Notes: generated by a model from the letters alone, not told the origin. 64,000 nucleotides of DNA from Streptomyces sp. NBC_01264 (GCF_026340675.1 NZ_JAPEOX010000001.1:6014001-6078000); one strand, 5' to 3'. Shown: positions 24,089 to 32,403, counted from the first letter of the stretch. Translations and numbers: made by a program.

Positions 24089-25636
24089 ATGGATATGCAC
24101 ACTGTCGTGGTGGGAACGTCCGGGACCACCGCCGAAGACGTGATCGCCGTCGCCCGCGGCAACGCCCGCGTGGAGCTCTCCGCCGAGGCCGTCGCCGCGC
24201 TCGCGGCGGCCCGCGAGATCGTGGACGCGCTCGCCGCGAAGCCCGAGCCCGTCTACGGGGTGTCCACCGGGTTCGGGGCGCTCGCCTCCCGGCACATCAG
24301 CCCGGAGCTGCGCGCGCAGCTCCAGCGCAACATCGTCCGCTCGCACGCCGCCGGCATGGGCCCGCGCGTCGAGCGCGAGGTCGTGCGGGCGCTGATGTTC
24401 CTGCGGCTGAAGACCGTCGCGTCCGGGCACACCGGCGTCCGGCCGTCCGTCGCGCAGACGATGGCCGACGTGCTCAACGCCGGGATCACCCCCGTCGTGC
24501 ACGAGTACGGCTCGCTGGGCTGCTCGGGAGACCTCGCCCCGCTCTCGCACTGCGCGCTCGCGCTGATGGGCGAGGGTGACGCGGAGGGCCCCGACGGAGT
24601 CGTGCGGCCCGCCGGGGAGCTGCTCGCCGAGGCCGGGATCGAGCCGGTCGAGCTGCGCGAGAAGGAGGGGCTCGCCCTCCTCAACGGCACCGACGGCATG
24701 CTCGGCATGCTGGTCATGGCCCTCGCCGACCTCGGCAGGCTGTACACCGCCGCCGACATCACCGCCGCGCTGACCCTGGAGGCGCTGCTCGGCACCGAGA
24801 AGGTGCTCCAGCCCGAGCTGCACGCCATCCGCCCGCACCCGGGGCAGAGTGCCTCCGCCGCGAACATGGCCGCCGTCCTGAAGGGTTCCGGGCTCGTCCG
24901 GCACTACCAGGAGGAGACCGCCCCGCGCGTGCAGGACGCCTACTCCGTGCGCTGCGCCCCGCAGGTCGCCGGCGCGGGCCGCGACACCATGGCGCACGCC
25001 GCCCTCGTCGCCTCCCGCGAGCTGGCCGCCGCCGTCGACAACCCGGTCGTGCTGCCCGACGGGCGCGTGGAGTCCAACGGAAACTTCCACGGCGCCCCGG
25101 TCGCCTACGTGCTCGACTTCCTCGCCATCGCGGCCGCCGACCTCGGGTCGATCGCCGAGCGGCGCACCGACCGGCTGCTCGACAAGAACCGGAGCCACGG
25201 CCTGCCGCCGTTCCTCGCGGACGACGCCGGCGTGGACTCCGGGCTCATGATCGCCCAGTACACGCAGGCCGCACTGGTGAGCGAGATGAAGCGGCTCGCG
25301 GTTCCCGCCTCCGCCGACTCGATCCCCTCCTCCGCCATGCAGGAGGACCACGTCTCGATGGGCTGGTCGGCCGCGCGCAAGCTCCGTACCGCCGTCGACA
25401 ACCTGACCCGGATCGTCGCGATCGAGATGTACGCGGCCACCCGCGCCATCGAGCTGCGCCACGGGCTCACCCCGGCGCCGGCCAGCCAGGCCGCCATCGC
25501 CGCGGCGCGTGCGGCGGGCGTGCAGGGTCCCGGTCCGGACCGGTTCCTCGCGCCCGACCTGGCCGCCGCGGACGCCTTCGTTCGTTCGGGTGGACTCGTG
25601 GACGCCGTCGAGACCGTCACCGGTCCCCTCGCCTGA
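24089..25636 (+). CDS. hutH: Histidine ammonia-lyase
   Basis: 515 residues; the ATG at 24089 (DMHTVVVGTSG) agrees with known Streptomyces HutH and with a -10 box 7 bases upstream. VYGVSTGFG, GSLGCSGDLAPLSH, NGTDGMLGML, and QDAYSVRC are the family's active-site segments. The MIO cofactor forms from Cys-Ser-Gly here, as in S. griseus, instead of Ala-Ser-Gly. The enzyme removes ammonia from histidine to give urocanate, the first step of histidine use. No other hut gene is adjacent. Confidence 0.95.
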   Translation: MDMHTVVVGTSGTTAEDVIAVARGNARVELSAEAVAALAAAREIVDALAAKPEPVYGVSTGFGALASRHISPELRAQLQRNIVRSHAAGMGPRVEREVVRALMFLRLKTVASGHTGVRPSVAQTMADVLNAGITPVVHEYGSLGCSGDLAPLSHCALALMGEGDAEGPDGVVRPAGELLAEAGIEPVELREKEGLALLNGTDGMLGMLVMALADLGRLYTAADITAALTLEALLGTEKVLQPELHAIRPHPGQSASAANMAAVLKGSGLVRHYQEETAPRVQDAYSVRCAPQVAGAGRDTMAHAALVASRELAAAVDNPVVLPDGRVESNGNFHGAPVAYVLDFLAIAAADLGSIAERRTDRLLDKNRSHGLPPFLADDAGVDSGLMIAQYTQAALVSEMKRLAVPASADSIPSSAMQEDHVSMGWSAARKLRTAVDNLTRIVAIEMYAATRAIELRHGLTPAPASQAAIAAARAAGVQGPGPDRFLAPDLAAADAFVRSGGLVDAVETVTGPLA

Positions 25637-25643
25637 GGTCAAG

Positions 25644-25691
25644 CGGAAGGGTGCGGCCCCCGGGGGATCCCCCGGGGGCCGCACCCTTCCG
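25644..25691. terminator. 48-bp perfect palindrome with no spacer
   Basis: Arms 25644-25667 and 25668-25691 are exact complements and meet at a central GGATCC. It lies 8 bases after the hutH stop and 17 before the end of the convergent gene, so it can end both transcripts. Confidence 0.75.
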
Positions 25692-25707
25692 TGGTTCCGC
25701 GGGCTGT

Positions 25708-25998
25708 TTACACCGCGCGCGAACGGCGTACGGAGAAGGCCACGAAGCCCGCTCCGGCGCCCAGGCAGAGCGTGCCGCCGAGCAGGTAGGGCGTGGTGTC
25801 CACGCCGCCCGTGTCGGCGAGCGCGAGGGCGGGGCCGGGCGCGGAGACGGCCTGGACCTCCACGTTCGCGGCGGCGGGCGCGCCGGAGGCGGCCTTCGCG
25901 TGCCCGGGCGCGGTGGCGTTGGCCGAGGGGACGAACCACAGGACGGCGAGGAGGGTGGTCGCTCCGAGAGCGGTGAGTGTTGATCGACGTGCGGACAC
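25708..25998 (-). CDS. Small sortase-anchored surface protein (LAXTG)
   Basis: 96 residues. Residues 1-30 are a signal peptide (MSARRSTLTALGATTLL, Ala-x-Ala cleavage near 29). About 30 residues of Ala/Val-rich mature sequence follow, then LADTG at about 60-64, a hydrophobic stretch (YLLGGTLCLGAGAGFVAF) and a basic end (RRSRAV). This is the full layout of a sortase substrate; LAXTG is the motif of class E sortases of Streptomyces. After cleavage only a roughly 30-residue peptide would stay bound to peptidoglycan. Not a chaplin (no chaplin domain). Function unknown. Confidence 0.7.
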   Translation of the reverse strand: MSARRSTLTALGATTLLAVLWFVPSANATAPGHAKAASGAPAAANVEVQAVSAPGPALALADTGGVDTTPYLLGGTLCLGAGAGFVAFSVRRSRAV

Positions 25999-26092
25999 GG
26001 TGCGATCCCCCTTGTGGCAGCAGCGAATTGGCCCCGTGCGGTGATGCTACGGAAAGGGGCGGGTCGTGGGAAAGCCGGGGCTGCCGCGGGAT

Positions 26093-26098
26093 TACTCT
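26093..26098 (+). promoter_or_regulatory. -10 box TACTCT, 7 bases before the ATG at 26106
   Basis: TANNNT hexamer at leaderless spacing. Confidence 0.5.
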
Positions 26099-26105
26099 CC
26101 GTCGT

Positions 26106-26447
26106 ATGAACCCTTCTGAGACCTCACGATACGTCCGCCTTCGAGTGGATTTGGTCCTCGAAGTGCCGGACGTCGACGCGCTCACCGGAGCCGCCCTCGC
26201 GCACATCAAGGCCGACGAGTTCATGCCGGACGAGGAGCGCGGCCACGCCGAGGCGGCCGTCCGGGAGGACGAGTCGGAGGCCCTGGCCTACCTGGTGGAC
26301 CCCACTGACCTGGTCGCGGACATCCCCGGGGTGGAGCTCGCGCAGGCCTCCTGGAGCAGCGAGCCCGTGGAATACGACCCCGAGTCCATGGAGTGGGACC
26401 TCGACGAGGAAGATGGGGAGCTCGACGAAGAGACTGACAACGCCTGA
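26106..26447 (+). CDS. Acidic hypothetical protein, 113 residues
   Basis: Start set by the -10 box 7 bases before the ATG at 26106. A compact first part (YVRLRVDLVLEVPDVDALTG) is followed by a very acidic tail (DEEDGELDEETD). No Cys, no membrane segment, no motif recognised. It may be a cytoplasmic regulator or binding protein; I do not assign a function. It stands between the surface peptide and the L,D-transpeptidase gene, and the same neighbour occurs in other Streptomyces. Confidence 0.65.
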   Translation: MNPSETSRYVRLRVDLVLEVPDVDALTGAALAHIKADEFMPDEERGHAEAAVREDESEALAYLVDPTDLVADIPGVELAQASWSSEPVEYDPESMEWDLDEEDGELDEETDNA

Positions 26448-26575
26448 CGGTGGGGTTGACCACATTCGAACGGAATGAGGCGGCACCTCGGGGTGTAATG
26501 CGTTGTCAGGACGAGGCAGGGGGGTCATGCCCCCTGCCCGGGGAGTTCGGGGTTCAGGCAACGATGGAGTGGCGT

Positions 26576-27844
26576 GTGAGGACGGACAGCAAGCGGCGGA
26601 GAAGGTCCCTGGTGGCCATATCCGCTGTACTCGGCGGCGTACTGGTGCTCGCGGGATGCGGCGGTGACGACGGCAAGGCGCAGACGCCGAAGGCCAGCGG
26701 GGAGGCGTCGGCCAAGTCCCAGGCGGACGTGGACGCGGCCGCGGCCAAGGACGCCTCGCAGGCCAAGATAGTCATCACGCCCAAGGACGGCGCCACCAAC
26801 ATAGGCCTGAACGACGCGGCCACGGTGGCCGTCACCGAGGGCACGCTCACCGCGGTCGAGCTGAAGAGCTCCGAGGGCACGAAGGTGGCGGGCAAGATAG
26901 CCGCCGACGGGAAGAGCTGGAAGCCGGACGGCACGCTGAAGCGCTCCACGAAGTACGCGCTGTCGGCGACCGCGAAGGACGAGGCGGGCCGCGAGGCGCA
27001 CGAGAACGCCTCCTTCACCACCGTCTCCCCGCAGAACAGCTTCGTGGGCTCCTTCATCCCCGACGCGGGTCAGACCGTCGGCGTGGGCATGCCGGTGTCG
27101 ATCACCTTCGACAAGCAGATCAAGGACAAGAAGGCCGTCCAGGCCGGCATCACGGTCACCTCCAGCAGCGGCCAGGAGGTCGTGGGCCACTGGTTCAGCA
27201 CGCAGCGGCTGGACTTCCGCCCGGAGAAGTACTGGCAGGCGGGTTCCACCGTCACCCTGAAGCTGGCGCTGGACGGGGTCCAGGGCGGCCCGGGCATCCA
27301 GGGCGTGCAGAGCAAGACCGTCACCTTCAAGATCGGCCGGAGCCAGGTCTCCACGGTCGACGCGAAGAGCAAGAAGATGACGGTCACCCGTGACGGCGCG
27401 GTCCTCAAGACCATCCCGATCTCGGCGGGCTCCCCGGAGAACCCGACCTACAACGGTCAGATGGTGATCTCCGAGAAGTTCAAGGAGACCCGGATGAACG
27501 GCGCCACCGTCGGCTTCACGGACGACGACGGCAAGGGCGAGTACGACATCAAGGACGTGCCGCACGCGATGCGCCTGTCCAACTCCGGCACCTTCGTGCA
27601 CGGCAACTACTGGGGCCCGGACTCGGTCTTCGGCAGCGCCAACACCAGCCACGGCTGCGTCGGTCTGAACGACGCCAAGGGTGCGAACGACCCGAGCCAG
27701 CCCGCGGCCTGGTTCTACGACAACTCCCTCATCGGAGACGTCGTCACGGTCGTCAACTCCCCGGACAAGACGATCAAGCCGGACAACGGCCTCAACGGCT
27801 GGAACATGGGCTGGGCGGAATGGAAGGCCGGCTCGGCCGTCTGA
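26576..27844 (+). CDS. L,D-transpeptidase lipoprotein
   Basis: 422 residues from the GTG at 26576, with GGAG 7 bases upstream; an ATG at 26564 would add four residues. Basic N-terminus DSKRRRRSL, hydrophobic core and lipobox VLAGC (Cys near residue 24). Then two Ig-like domains (about 65-250) and a YkuD catalytic domain (about 265-400), with HGNYWGP and SHGCVGLNDAKG, whose Cys is catalytic. It makes 3-3 cross-links or links proteins to peptidoglycan outside the membrane. A strong terminator follows. Confidence 0.9.
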   Translation: MRTDSKRRRRSLVAISAVLGGVLVLAGCGGDDGKAQTPKASGEASAKSQADVDAAAAKDASQAKIVITPKDGATNIGLNDAATVAVTEGTLTAVELKSSEGTKVAGKIAADGKSWKPDGTLKRSTKYALSATAKDEAGREAHENASFTTVSPQNSFVGSFIPDAGQTVGVGMPVSITFDKQIKDKKAVQAGITVTSSSGQEVVGHWFSTQRLDFRPEKYWQAGSTVTLKLALDGVQGGPGIQGVQSKTVTFKIGRSQVSTVDAKSKKMTVTRDGAVLKTIPISAGSPENPTYNGQMVISEKFKETRMNGATVGFTDDDGKGEYDIKDVPHAMRLSNSGTFVHGNYWGPDSVFGSANTSHGCVGLNDAKGANDPSQPAAWFYDNSLIGDVVTVVNSPDKTIKPDNGLNGWNMGWAEWKAGSAV

Positions 27845-27885
27845 CCTGATCCACGGCACCACAGCTTCACCCCGACGAAGCAACA

Positions 27886-27931
27886 GACGGACGGCGGGGA
27901 GCCCCGGCCAGGGGGCTCCCCGCCGTCCGTC
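27886..27931 (+). terminator. Perfect 20-bp stem, 6-base loop
   Basis: Arms 27886-27905 and 27912-27931 are exact complements, 41 bases after the transpeptidase stop. Confidence 0.75.
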
Positions 27932-27992
27932 CGCGCGTACCCCCGGATGCCGCCATCCCGCATTCCTGTACGCCACCTGTGAGTTCGTGTTC

Positions 27993-28023
27993 TCATCCGG
28001 CTCTTATGGACGCCTTATCCGGC
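27993..28023 (+). promoter_or_regulatory. 22-bp-spaced direct repeat T(C/T)ATCCGGC
   Basis: TCATCCGGC at 27993 and TTATCCGGC at 28015 start 22 bases apart, two helix turns. The second overlaps the -35 position of the promoter whose -10 is at 28040. This is the geometry of OmpR-type activator sites. Confidence 0.45.
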
Positions 28024-28039
28024 CGTCACGGGTGCTGCC

Positions 28040-28045
28040 TAGCTT
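28040..28045 (+). promoter_or_regulatory. -10 box TAGCTT, 7 bases before the ATG at 28053
   Basis: TANNNT hexamer at leaderless spacing for the ABC permease gene. Confidence 0.5.
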
Positions 28046-28052
28046 CGGCCGC

Positions 28053-29534
28053 ATGTTCTTCACCTACCTCCGGCGCGAGCTGCGCCGCCGCAGGAAGGCG
28101 GCGCTCGTCGTCGCCTCCGGGCTCGCCCTGGGCATCGCCCTCGTCATCGTCGTCACCTCCGTCTCGGCGGGCATGACACAGGCCCAGGGCAAGGTCCTCC
28201 AGTCGCTCTACGGCCTCGGCACGGACATGACCGTGACCAAGGCCCAGACCCCGCCGGCCGAGGGAGACACCACGGCCCGGCCCCGGTTCAGGTTCGACGC
28301 GCAGGGCGAGGGCGACGCGAACGCCGGGGCCGAGCAGAGCAGCGACCTCGTGATGCCCCAGGGCTTCCAGACCCTCGACGCCTCGACCGTGGACAAGGTG
28401 TCCGGCCAGGCCGGGGTCGCGCAGGCCGTCGGCGGCCTCAGCCTCCAGGTGATGAAGGTCAACGGGCAGTTCAAGCGCGGCGAGTTCAAGCGCGCGGAGG
28501 GCCAGACGGGCGGCGGAGCCGCCACCAAGCCGGGCGCCACGGGCGGCGGCCAGGGCGGTACGGTCGAGGGCGGCGGCGCCGACTTCGACGTCAACTCCTT
28601 CTCCGTCTACGGCGCGGACGTCGCCCACCCCGAGCTGGGCCCGCTCACCACCTCCAGGATCACCTCGGGCCGCACCTTCGCGGCGGGTGAGAGCGACGCG
28701 GCCGTCGCCGTCGTCGACAGCGCCCACGCCACCAAGAACAAGCTCGCCGTCGGCTCCGAAGTCACCGTCAAGGGAACGAAGTTCAAGGTGATCGGGATCG
28801 CCACCGCCGACAGCGGCGACGCGGCCGCCAACGTCTACCTCCCGCTCAAGCAGGCCCAGACCCTCGCCGCGACCCCGGGCAAGATCACCACGGTCTACGT
28901 CCAGGCGAAGGACTCCCAGGCGATCGGCTCCGTCAAGCAGGCCATCCAGAAGAACGTCCCGGACACCACCGTCACCACCTCGGCCGACCTGGCCGACACC
29001 GTCTCCGGTTCGCTCTCCACCGCCGCCTCGCTCGCCTCCACCGTCGGCACGTGGCTCTCGTACGCCGTCCTCCTCGCCGCCTTCCTCGTCGCCGGCCTGC
29101 TGACCTCCTCGGCCGTGTCCCGGCGCGTCCGCGAGTTCGGCACGCTCAAGGCGCTCGGCTGGAAGAGCGGCCGCGTCACCGGACAGGTCGTCGGCGAGGC
29201 CCTGGTCAACGGGCTCATCGGCGGCGCACTGGGCATCGGCCTCGGGCTCGCGGCCGCGTACGCCATCACCGCGATCAGCCCGCAGCTGACCGCGCAGCTC
29301 GCGGGTGGCGCCGGCCGGGGTCAGGGCCCGGGCGGGGGCGGCGGCGGGATGATGCGCTCCGCGCAGCAGAGCGCCGGCAAGGCCCTCGACATCGCGCTCA
29401 CCGCACCCGTCTCGGTCTCCACCATCGGCCTGGCCGTCGCCCTCGCGGTCGCGGGCGGACTGATCGCGGGCGGCTTCGGCGGCTGGCGCGCCTCCCGGCT
29501 GCGGCCGGCGGACGCCCTGCGCCGCGTCGAATAG
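28053..29534 (+). CDS. MacB/FtsX-type ABC transporter permease
   Basis: 493 residues. One TM helix near the N-terminus (VVASGLALGIALVIVVTS), a large extracytoplasmic domain of about 290 residues (MacB periplasmic core type, with Gly/Thr-rich loops), then three TM helices. The FtsX signature SRRVREFGTLKALGWKSGRV lies between the second and third. The end, GGWRASRLRPADALRRV, is the usual coupling motif. Together with the next ATPase it forms an exporter or mechanotransmitter moving or sensing an envelope substrate. Start supported by the -10 box. Confidence 0.88.
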   Translation: MFFTYLRRELRRRRKAALVVASGLALGIALVIVVTSVSAGMTQAQGKVLQSLYGLGTDMTVTKAQTPPAEGDTTARPRFRFDAQGEGDANAGAEQSSDLVMPQGFQTLDASTVDKVSGQAGVAQAVGGLSLQVMKVNGQFKRGEFKRAEGQTGGGAATKPGATGGGQGGTVEGGGADFDVNSFSVYGADVAHPELGPLTTSRITSGRTFAAGESDAAVAVVDSAHATKNKLAVGSEVTVKGTKFKVIGIATADSGDAAANVYLPLKQAQTLAATPGKITTVYVQAKDSQAIGSVKQAIQKNVPDTTVTTSADLADTVSGSLSTAASLASTVGTWLSYAVLLAAFLVAGLLTSSAVSRRVREFGTLKALGWKSGRVTGQVVGEALVNGLIGGALGIGLGLAAAYAITAISPQLTAQLAGGAGRGQGPGGGGGGMMRSAQQSAGKALDIALTAPVSVSTIGLAVALAVAGGLIAGGFGGWRASRLRPADALRRVE

Positions 29535-29620
29535 CCCCCGCCCCCGCCGCCGGTCCGCCCCCGCGGCCCCGCATCCCCGCCCGTCCCACCGCCCCGCAAC
29601 CCCGAGGGAACGAACCAGAG

Positions 29621-30298
29621 ATGTACCAACTCACCGGTGTCACCAAGCGCTACCAGCGCGGCAAGGAATCCATCGACGCGCTCGCCGGCGTCGACCTGAC
29701 CATCGAGGACGGCGGCCGGCTCGTCATCCAGGGCCCCACCGGCGGCGGCAAGTCCACCTTGCTCCAGATGCTCGGCGCCCTCGACCGCCCGACGGCGGGA
29801 CAGATCGTCCTCGACGGACTCGACCTCGCCACCGTCTCCGAATCCCGCCTCACCCGGGTCCGCGCGGAGAGCATCGGCTTCGTGTTCCAGTCCTTCAACC
29901 TGATTCCCACGCTCACCGCCCAGGAGAACGTGGAGACGGCCCTCGTCCCGCTCGGGCTGAAGGCCCGCGAGCGGCGTGACCGGGCCGCCGAGGCGCTGGA
30001 CTCCGTAGGACTCGGCGAGCGGATGGGGCACCTGCCCGGGGAGATGTCAGGCGGTCAGCAGCAGCGCGTGGCCATCGCGCGGGCGCTGGTCAAGCGGCCC
30101 AAGGTGCTGCTGGCCGACGAGCCCACCGGCAACCTCGACGAGTCCATGCGCGACGAGGTCATGGAACTGCTCGAAGGGCTCTGGAAGGAACACGGCCTGA
30201 CCTTCGTCATGGTCACCCACGACAGCGCGCTCGCGAAGCGGGCCCCGCGGGTGGCGACCATCCGCCGGGGGAAGGTGACCGTCACCGAAAACGCCTGA
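29621..30298 (+). CDS. MacB/LolD-type ABC transporter ATPase
   Basis: 225 residues from the ATG at 29621, after GAGGGAAC. Walker A GPTGGGKST, Q loop FVFQSFNLIPTL, signature MSGGQQQRVAIARAL, Walker B VLLADEPTGNLD, H loop VTHD: all intact. It powers the permease encoded 86 bases upstream. No gene for a two-component system or a secreted substrate is adjacent. Confidence 0.92.
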   Translation: MYQLTGVTKRYQRGKESIDALAGVDLTIEDGGRLVIQGPTGGGKSTLLQMLGALDRPTAGQIVLDGLDLATVSESRLTRVRAESIGFVFQSFNLIPTLTAQENVETALVPLGLKARERRDRAAEALDSVGLGERMGHLPGEMSGGQQQRVAIARALVKRPKVLLADEPTGNLDESMRDEVMELLEGLWKEHGLTFVMVTHDSALAKRAPRVATIRRGKVTVTENA

Positions 30299-30318
30299 GC
30301 GCTCCGCGCCCTCAGGTT

Positions 30319-30324
30319 TAGGGT
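30319..30324 (+). promoter_or_regulatory. -10 box TAGGGT, 7 bases before the ATG at 30332
   Basis: TANNNT hexamer at leaderless spacing before the GNAT gene. Confidence 0.45.
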
Positions 30325-30331
30325 CCGGAAC

Positions 30332-30856
30332 ATGATGATCACCGCACTCTCCGTGCCCCCGACGGACCCCGAAGTCGACCACTGGTGGGCCGTCCTGGCA
30401 GCGGCCAGGACGGCAGACCTGCCGGGGACTCCGCCGCCCTCCCGGACGGAGGTGGCCGGAGCGCTCCGGGTGCCCTCGGCGCGGGGGCGCTCGGTGCACT
30501 GGGCGACGGAGGAGGCGGTCGCCTCGCTGGTCCTCTTCACCGACGGGGCCAACGACCACACCGCGCACCTGGCGGAGCTGACCGTACGGCCGGACGCGCG
30601 GCGGCGCGGTGTGGGAACGGCCCTGTGGGCGCGGGTCCGCGAGGAGCTGCTCGCGAACGGCCGTACCTCGGTGTCGGCGGAGGTGGACCTGGGCGGTCCG
30701 GGGCAGGCGTTCGTGGAGTCCGTGGGCTTCGAGAACGTCCTGTCGATGGCATGGAGGACGCGCCGTCGGGGGAGCTGGACCAGCAGATCCAGACCTGGAC
30801 GGCGGAGCGGCTGCACGCGGCCCACCGCAGGATCCTGGACCAGGGAGGCGCCCTGA
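30332..30856 (+). CDS. GNAT acetyltransferase, N-terminal half of a split two-domain gene
   Basis: 174 residues, ATG start with a -10 box 7 bases upstream. Residues 60-140 are a GNAT domain: HLAELTVRPDARRRGVGTALW (acetyl-CoA loop RRRGVG) and FVESVGFENVLSMAW. After residue about 140 the frame runs into an Arg/Ser-rich tail that is not family-like. The true continuation, a second GNAT domain, is in another frame (next entry). Homologues are one protein of about 330 residues with two GNAT domains. An internal deletion with frameshift has probably split it. Confidence 0.7.
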   Translation: MMITALSVPPTDPEVDHWWAVLAAARTADLPGTPPPSRTEVAGALRVPSARGRSVHWATEEAVASLVLFTDGANDHTAHLAELTVRPDARRRGVGTALWARVREELLANGRTSVSAEVDLGGPGQAFVESVGFENVLSMAWRTRRRGSWTSRSRPGRRSGCTRPTAGSWTREAP

Positions 30857-31155
30857 CCACGGTCGCCGCCGTCACCCCGGACGGCGAGGTGGCGGCCTAC
30901 ACGGAACGGGTCCTGACCGACCCGGCGGGCCCGCGCGCGCTCCAGTACGACACCGTGGTCGTCCCGGCCCACCCGGGCCACGGCCTCGGCCGCGCGGTCA
31001 AGCTCCGCATGCTCGCCGAGGCGGCGACCCGCCACCCGGCCCTGCGCACCGTCGTCACCTCGGTGGCGGACGACAACACCCCGATGCTCGCGGTCAACGA
31101 GGCCCTGGGGTACCGGCGCGAGCGCGGGGTCGGGTACTTCCAGCTGAAGCTGTAG
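30751..31155 (+). CDS. GNAT acetyltransferase, C-terminal half
   Basis: 134 residues if it starts at the ATG at 30751, which lies inside the preceding gene's last part in another frame. It holds VAAVTPDGEVAAYTE, VVVPAHPGHGLGRAVKLRM (acetyl-CoA loop) and DDNTPMLAVNEALGYRRERG, a complete second GNAT domain. The linker that normally precedes it (about 50 residues) seems missing. No ribosome-binding site at this ATG. Either translated by coupling as a separate polypeptide or part of a pseudogene. Confidence 0.6.
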   Translation: MEDAPSGELDQQIQTWTAERLHAAHRRILDQGGALTTVAAVTPDGEVAAYTERVLTDPAGPRALQYDTVVVPAHPGHGLGRAVKLRMLAEAATRHPALRTVVTSVADDNTPMLAVNEALGYRRERGVGYFQLKL

Positions 31156-31186
31156 CTCCGGCCGGGGGACGCCGCGCTGCGGGGCG

Positions 31187-32089
31187 CTACGGGGCGGATT
31201 CCCCGACGGGGCCGGGGGCGTGCTTCCGGCCCGGGGCGGCCGGGGACGCCGACCAGGAGGCGAGGAGGCTGAGGGCGTCGGCCGAGGGGGAGCCCGGGGC
31301 CGCGTGGTAGGTGACCAGGAACTGCGCCGGGTCGTCCGGGAGGGCCAGCGTCTCGAAGGAGAGCCGGAGCTCGCCGACCAGCGGATGGCGCAGCCGCTTG
31401 ACGCCGTGGATCTTGTTGTCGGCCACCGTGTGGGCCGCCCACAGCCGGCGGAACTCCTCGTTCTTCACGGACAGTTCGCCGACCAGCGCGGACAGCTGCT
31501 CGTCGTCGGGGAACTGTCCGGCGTACACGCGCAGGTTGCTCACCACCTCGCACGCCCGGCATTCCCAGTCCGCGTACAGCTCCGCCGTCGCCGGGTCCAG
31601 GAAGACCAGCCGCACCAGATTGCGTTCCTGCGCGGGGAAGGCTCCGAAGTCACCGAAGACGGCCGCGGCCAGCGGGTTCCAGCCTATGACGTCCTGGCGC
31701 CGCCCGACCAGGTACGCCGGTACGCCGTCCATCGCGTCCAGCAGCGTCCGCAGCTCCGGCCTGACCTGCTGGGGGCGCGGGGTCTGGCGGCGCTTGCGGG
31801 GCTTGGGGCCGGCCAGGTGGCTCAGGTGCGCACGCTCCGTACCGTCCAGGCGCAGGGCCCGCGCGATGGCGTCGAGGATCTCCGCCGACACGTTCTGGCC
31901 GTGCCCCTGCTCCAGGCGGGTGTAGTACGCGACCGACACCCCGGCCAGCTGCGCCAGCTCCTCGCGGCGCAGGCCGGGGACCCGGCGGTGGCGCCCGTAG
32001 TCGGGCAGGCCCACGTCCTCGGGCCGCAGCCGGGCGCGCCGGGAGCGCAGGAACTCGCCGAGCTCGGCTCGCTGATCAAGGTGGTCCAT
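31187..32089 (-). CDS. XRE-family regulator with MmyB-type ligand domain
   Basis: 300 residues from the ATG at 32089. N-terminal helix-turn-helix (about 10-80: GLRREELAQLAGVSVAYYTR, RLEQG), then a MmyB-like domain (about 105-270: VPAYLVGRRQDVIGWNPLAA, RLVFLDP). In this large Streptomyces family the second domain binds a hydrophobic ligand, and the protein usually controls the divergent gene, here the alcohol dehydrogenase. A GATACT box 6 bases upstream of the ATG may give a leaderless message. Confidence 0.88.
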   Translation of the reverse strand: MDHLDQRAELGEFLRSRRARLRPEDVGLPDYGRHRRVPGLRREELAQLAGVSVAYYTRLEQGHGQNVSAEILDAIARALRLDGTERAHLSHLAGPKPRKRRQTPRPQQVRPELRTLLDAMDGVPAYLVGRRQDVIGWNPLAAAVFGDFGAFPAQERNLVRLVFLDPATAELYADWECRACEVVSNLRVYAGQFPDDEQLSALVGELSVKNEEFRRLWAAHTVADNKIHGVKRLRHPLVGELRLSFETLALPDDPAQFLVTYHAAPGSPSADALSLLASWSASPAAPGRKHAPGPVGESAP

Positions 32090-32248
32090 TACCCCAGTAT
32101 CGCCGCGCGGGCGCGCGGAGCGGGGGAGCGAGCCTGACCCCGCCAAGGGTAGGTCCGCCAGACCTAGGCAGGGCAGGGGGATGGGTGTCCGGGGCGGGGA
32201 GGTGCAGGCTGTGAACACACAGCGGCCCGGCAGGGCGGTCTGCACGGA

Positions 32249-32326
32249 GGTCCCCTACCTGGGCCTCGTACGGCGGTCCCGTACCTCGGGCCCGTACAGC
32301 GGGCCTGTACGGCACTCCCGTACGGC
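32249..32326. repeat. Six tandem 13-bp iterons centred on GTAC
   Basis: Six contiguous 13-base units start at 32249, 32262, 32275, 32288, 32301 and 32314. Consensus: GG(T/G)CCCGTACGGC, with GTAC in exact register in five and CTAC in the first. They lie in the 314-base gap between the divergent XRE regulator and the alcohol dehydrogenase gene, 78 bases before the latter. Outside the array this gap shows no gene. Confidence 0.85.
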
Positions 32327-32403
32327 AAGGCCCGCACCCGCAGCACCGCACACCAGGTCCGCACCGCAGGTCCCCGTACCGCAGTCTTCCGAGGAGCCCC
32401 ATC

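Noticed and set aside
21829..24579. 916-codon plus-strand frame through the repeat region
   Set aside because: Overlaps the GGDEF gene and hutH in another frame and passes through a 17-base repeat as Pro/Arg filler.
30385..30750. Upstream extension of the second GNAT frame
   Set aside because: Before 30751 it is a shadow of the first GNAT domain in another frame (Gly/Arg filler).
32249..32326. Plasmid-type replication iterons
   Set aside because: No replication initiator gene and no AT-rich unwinding region; it lies in an ordinary promoter gap.
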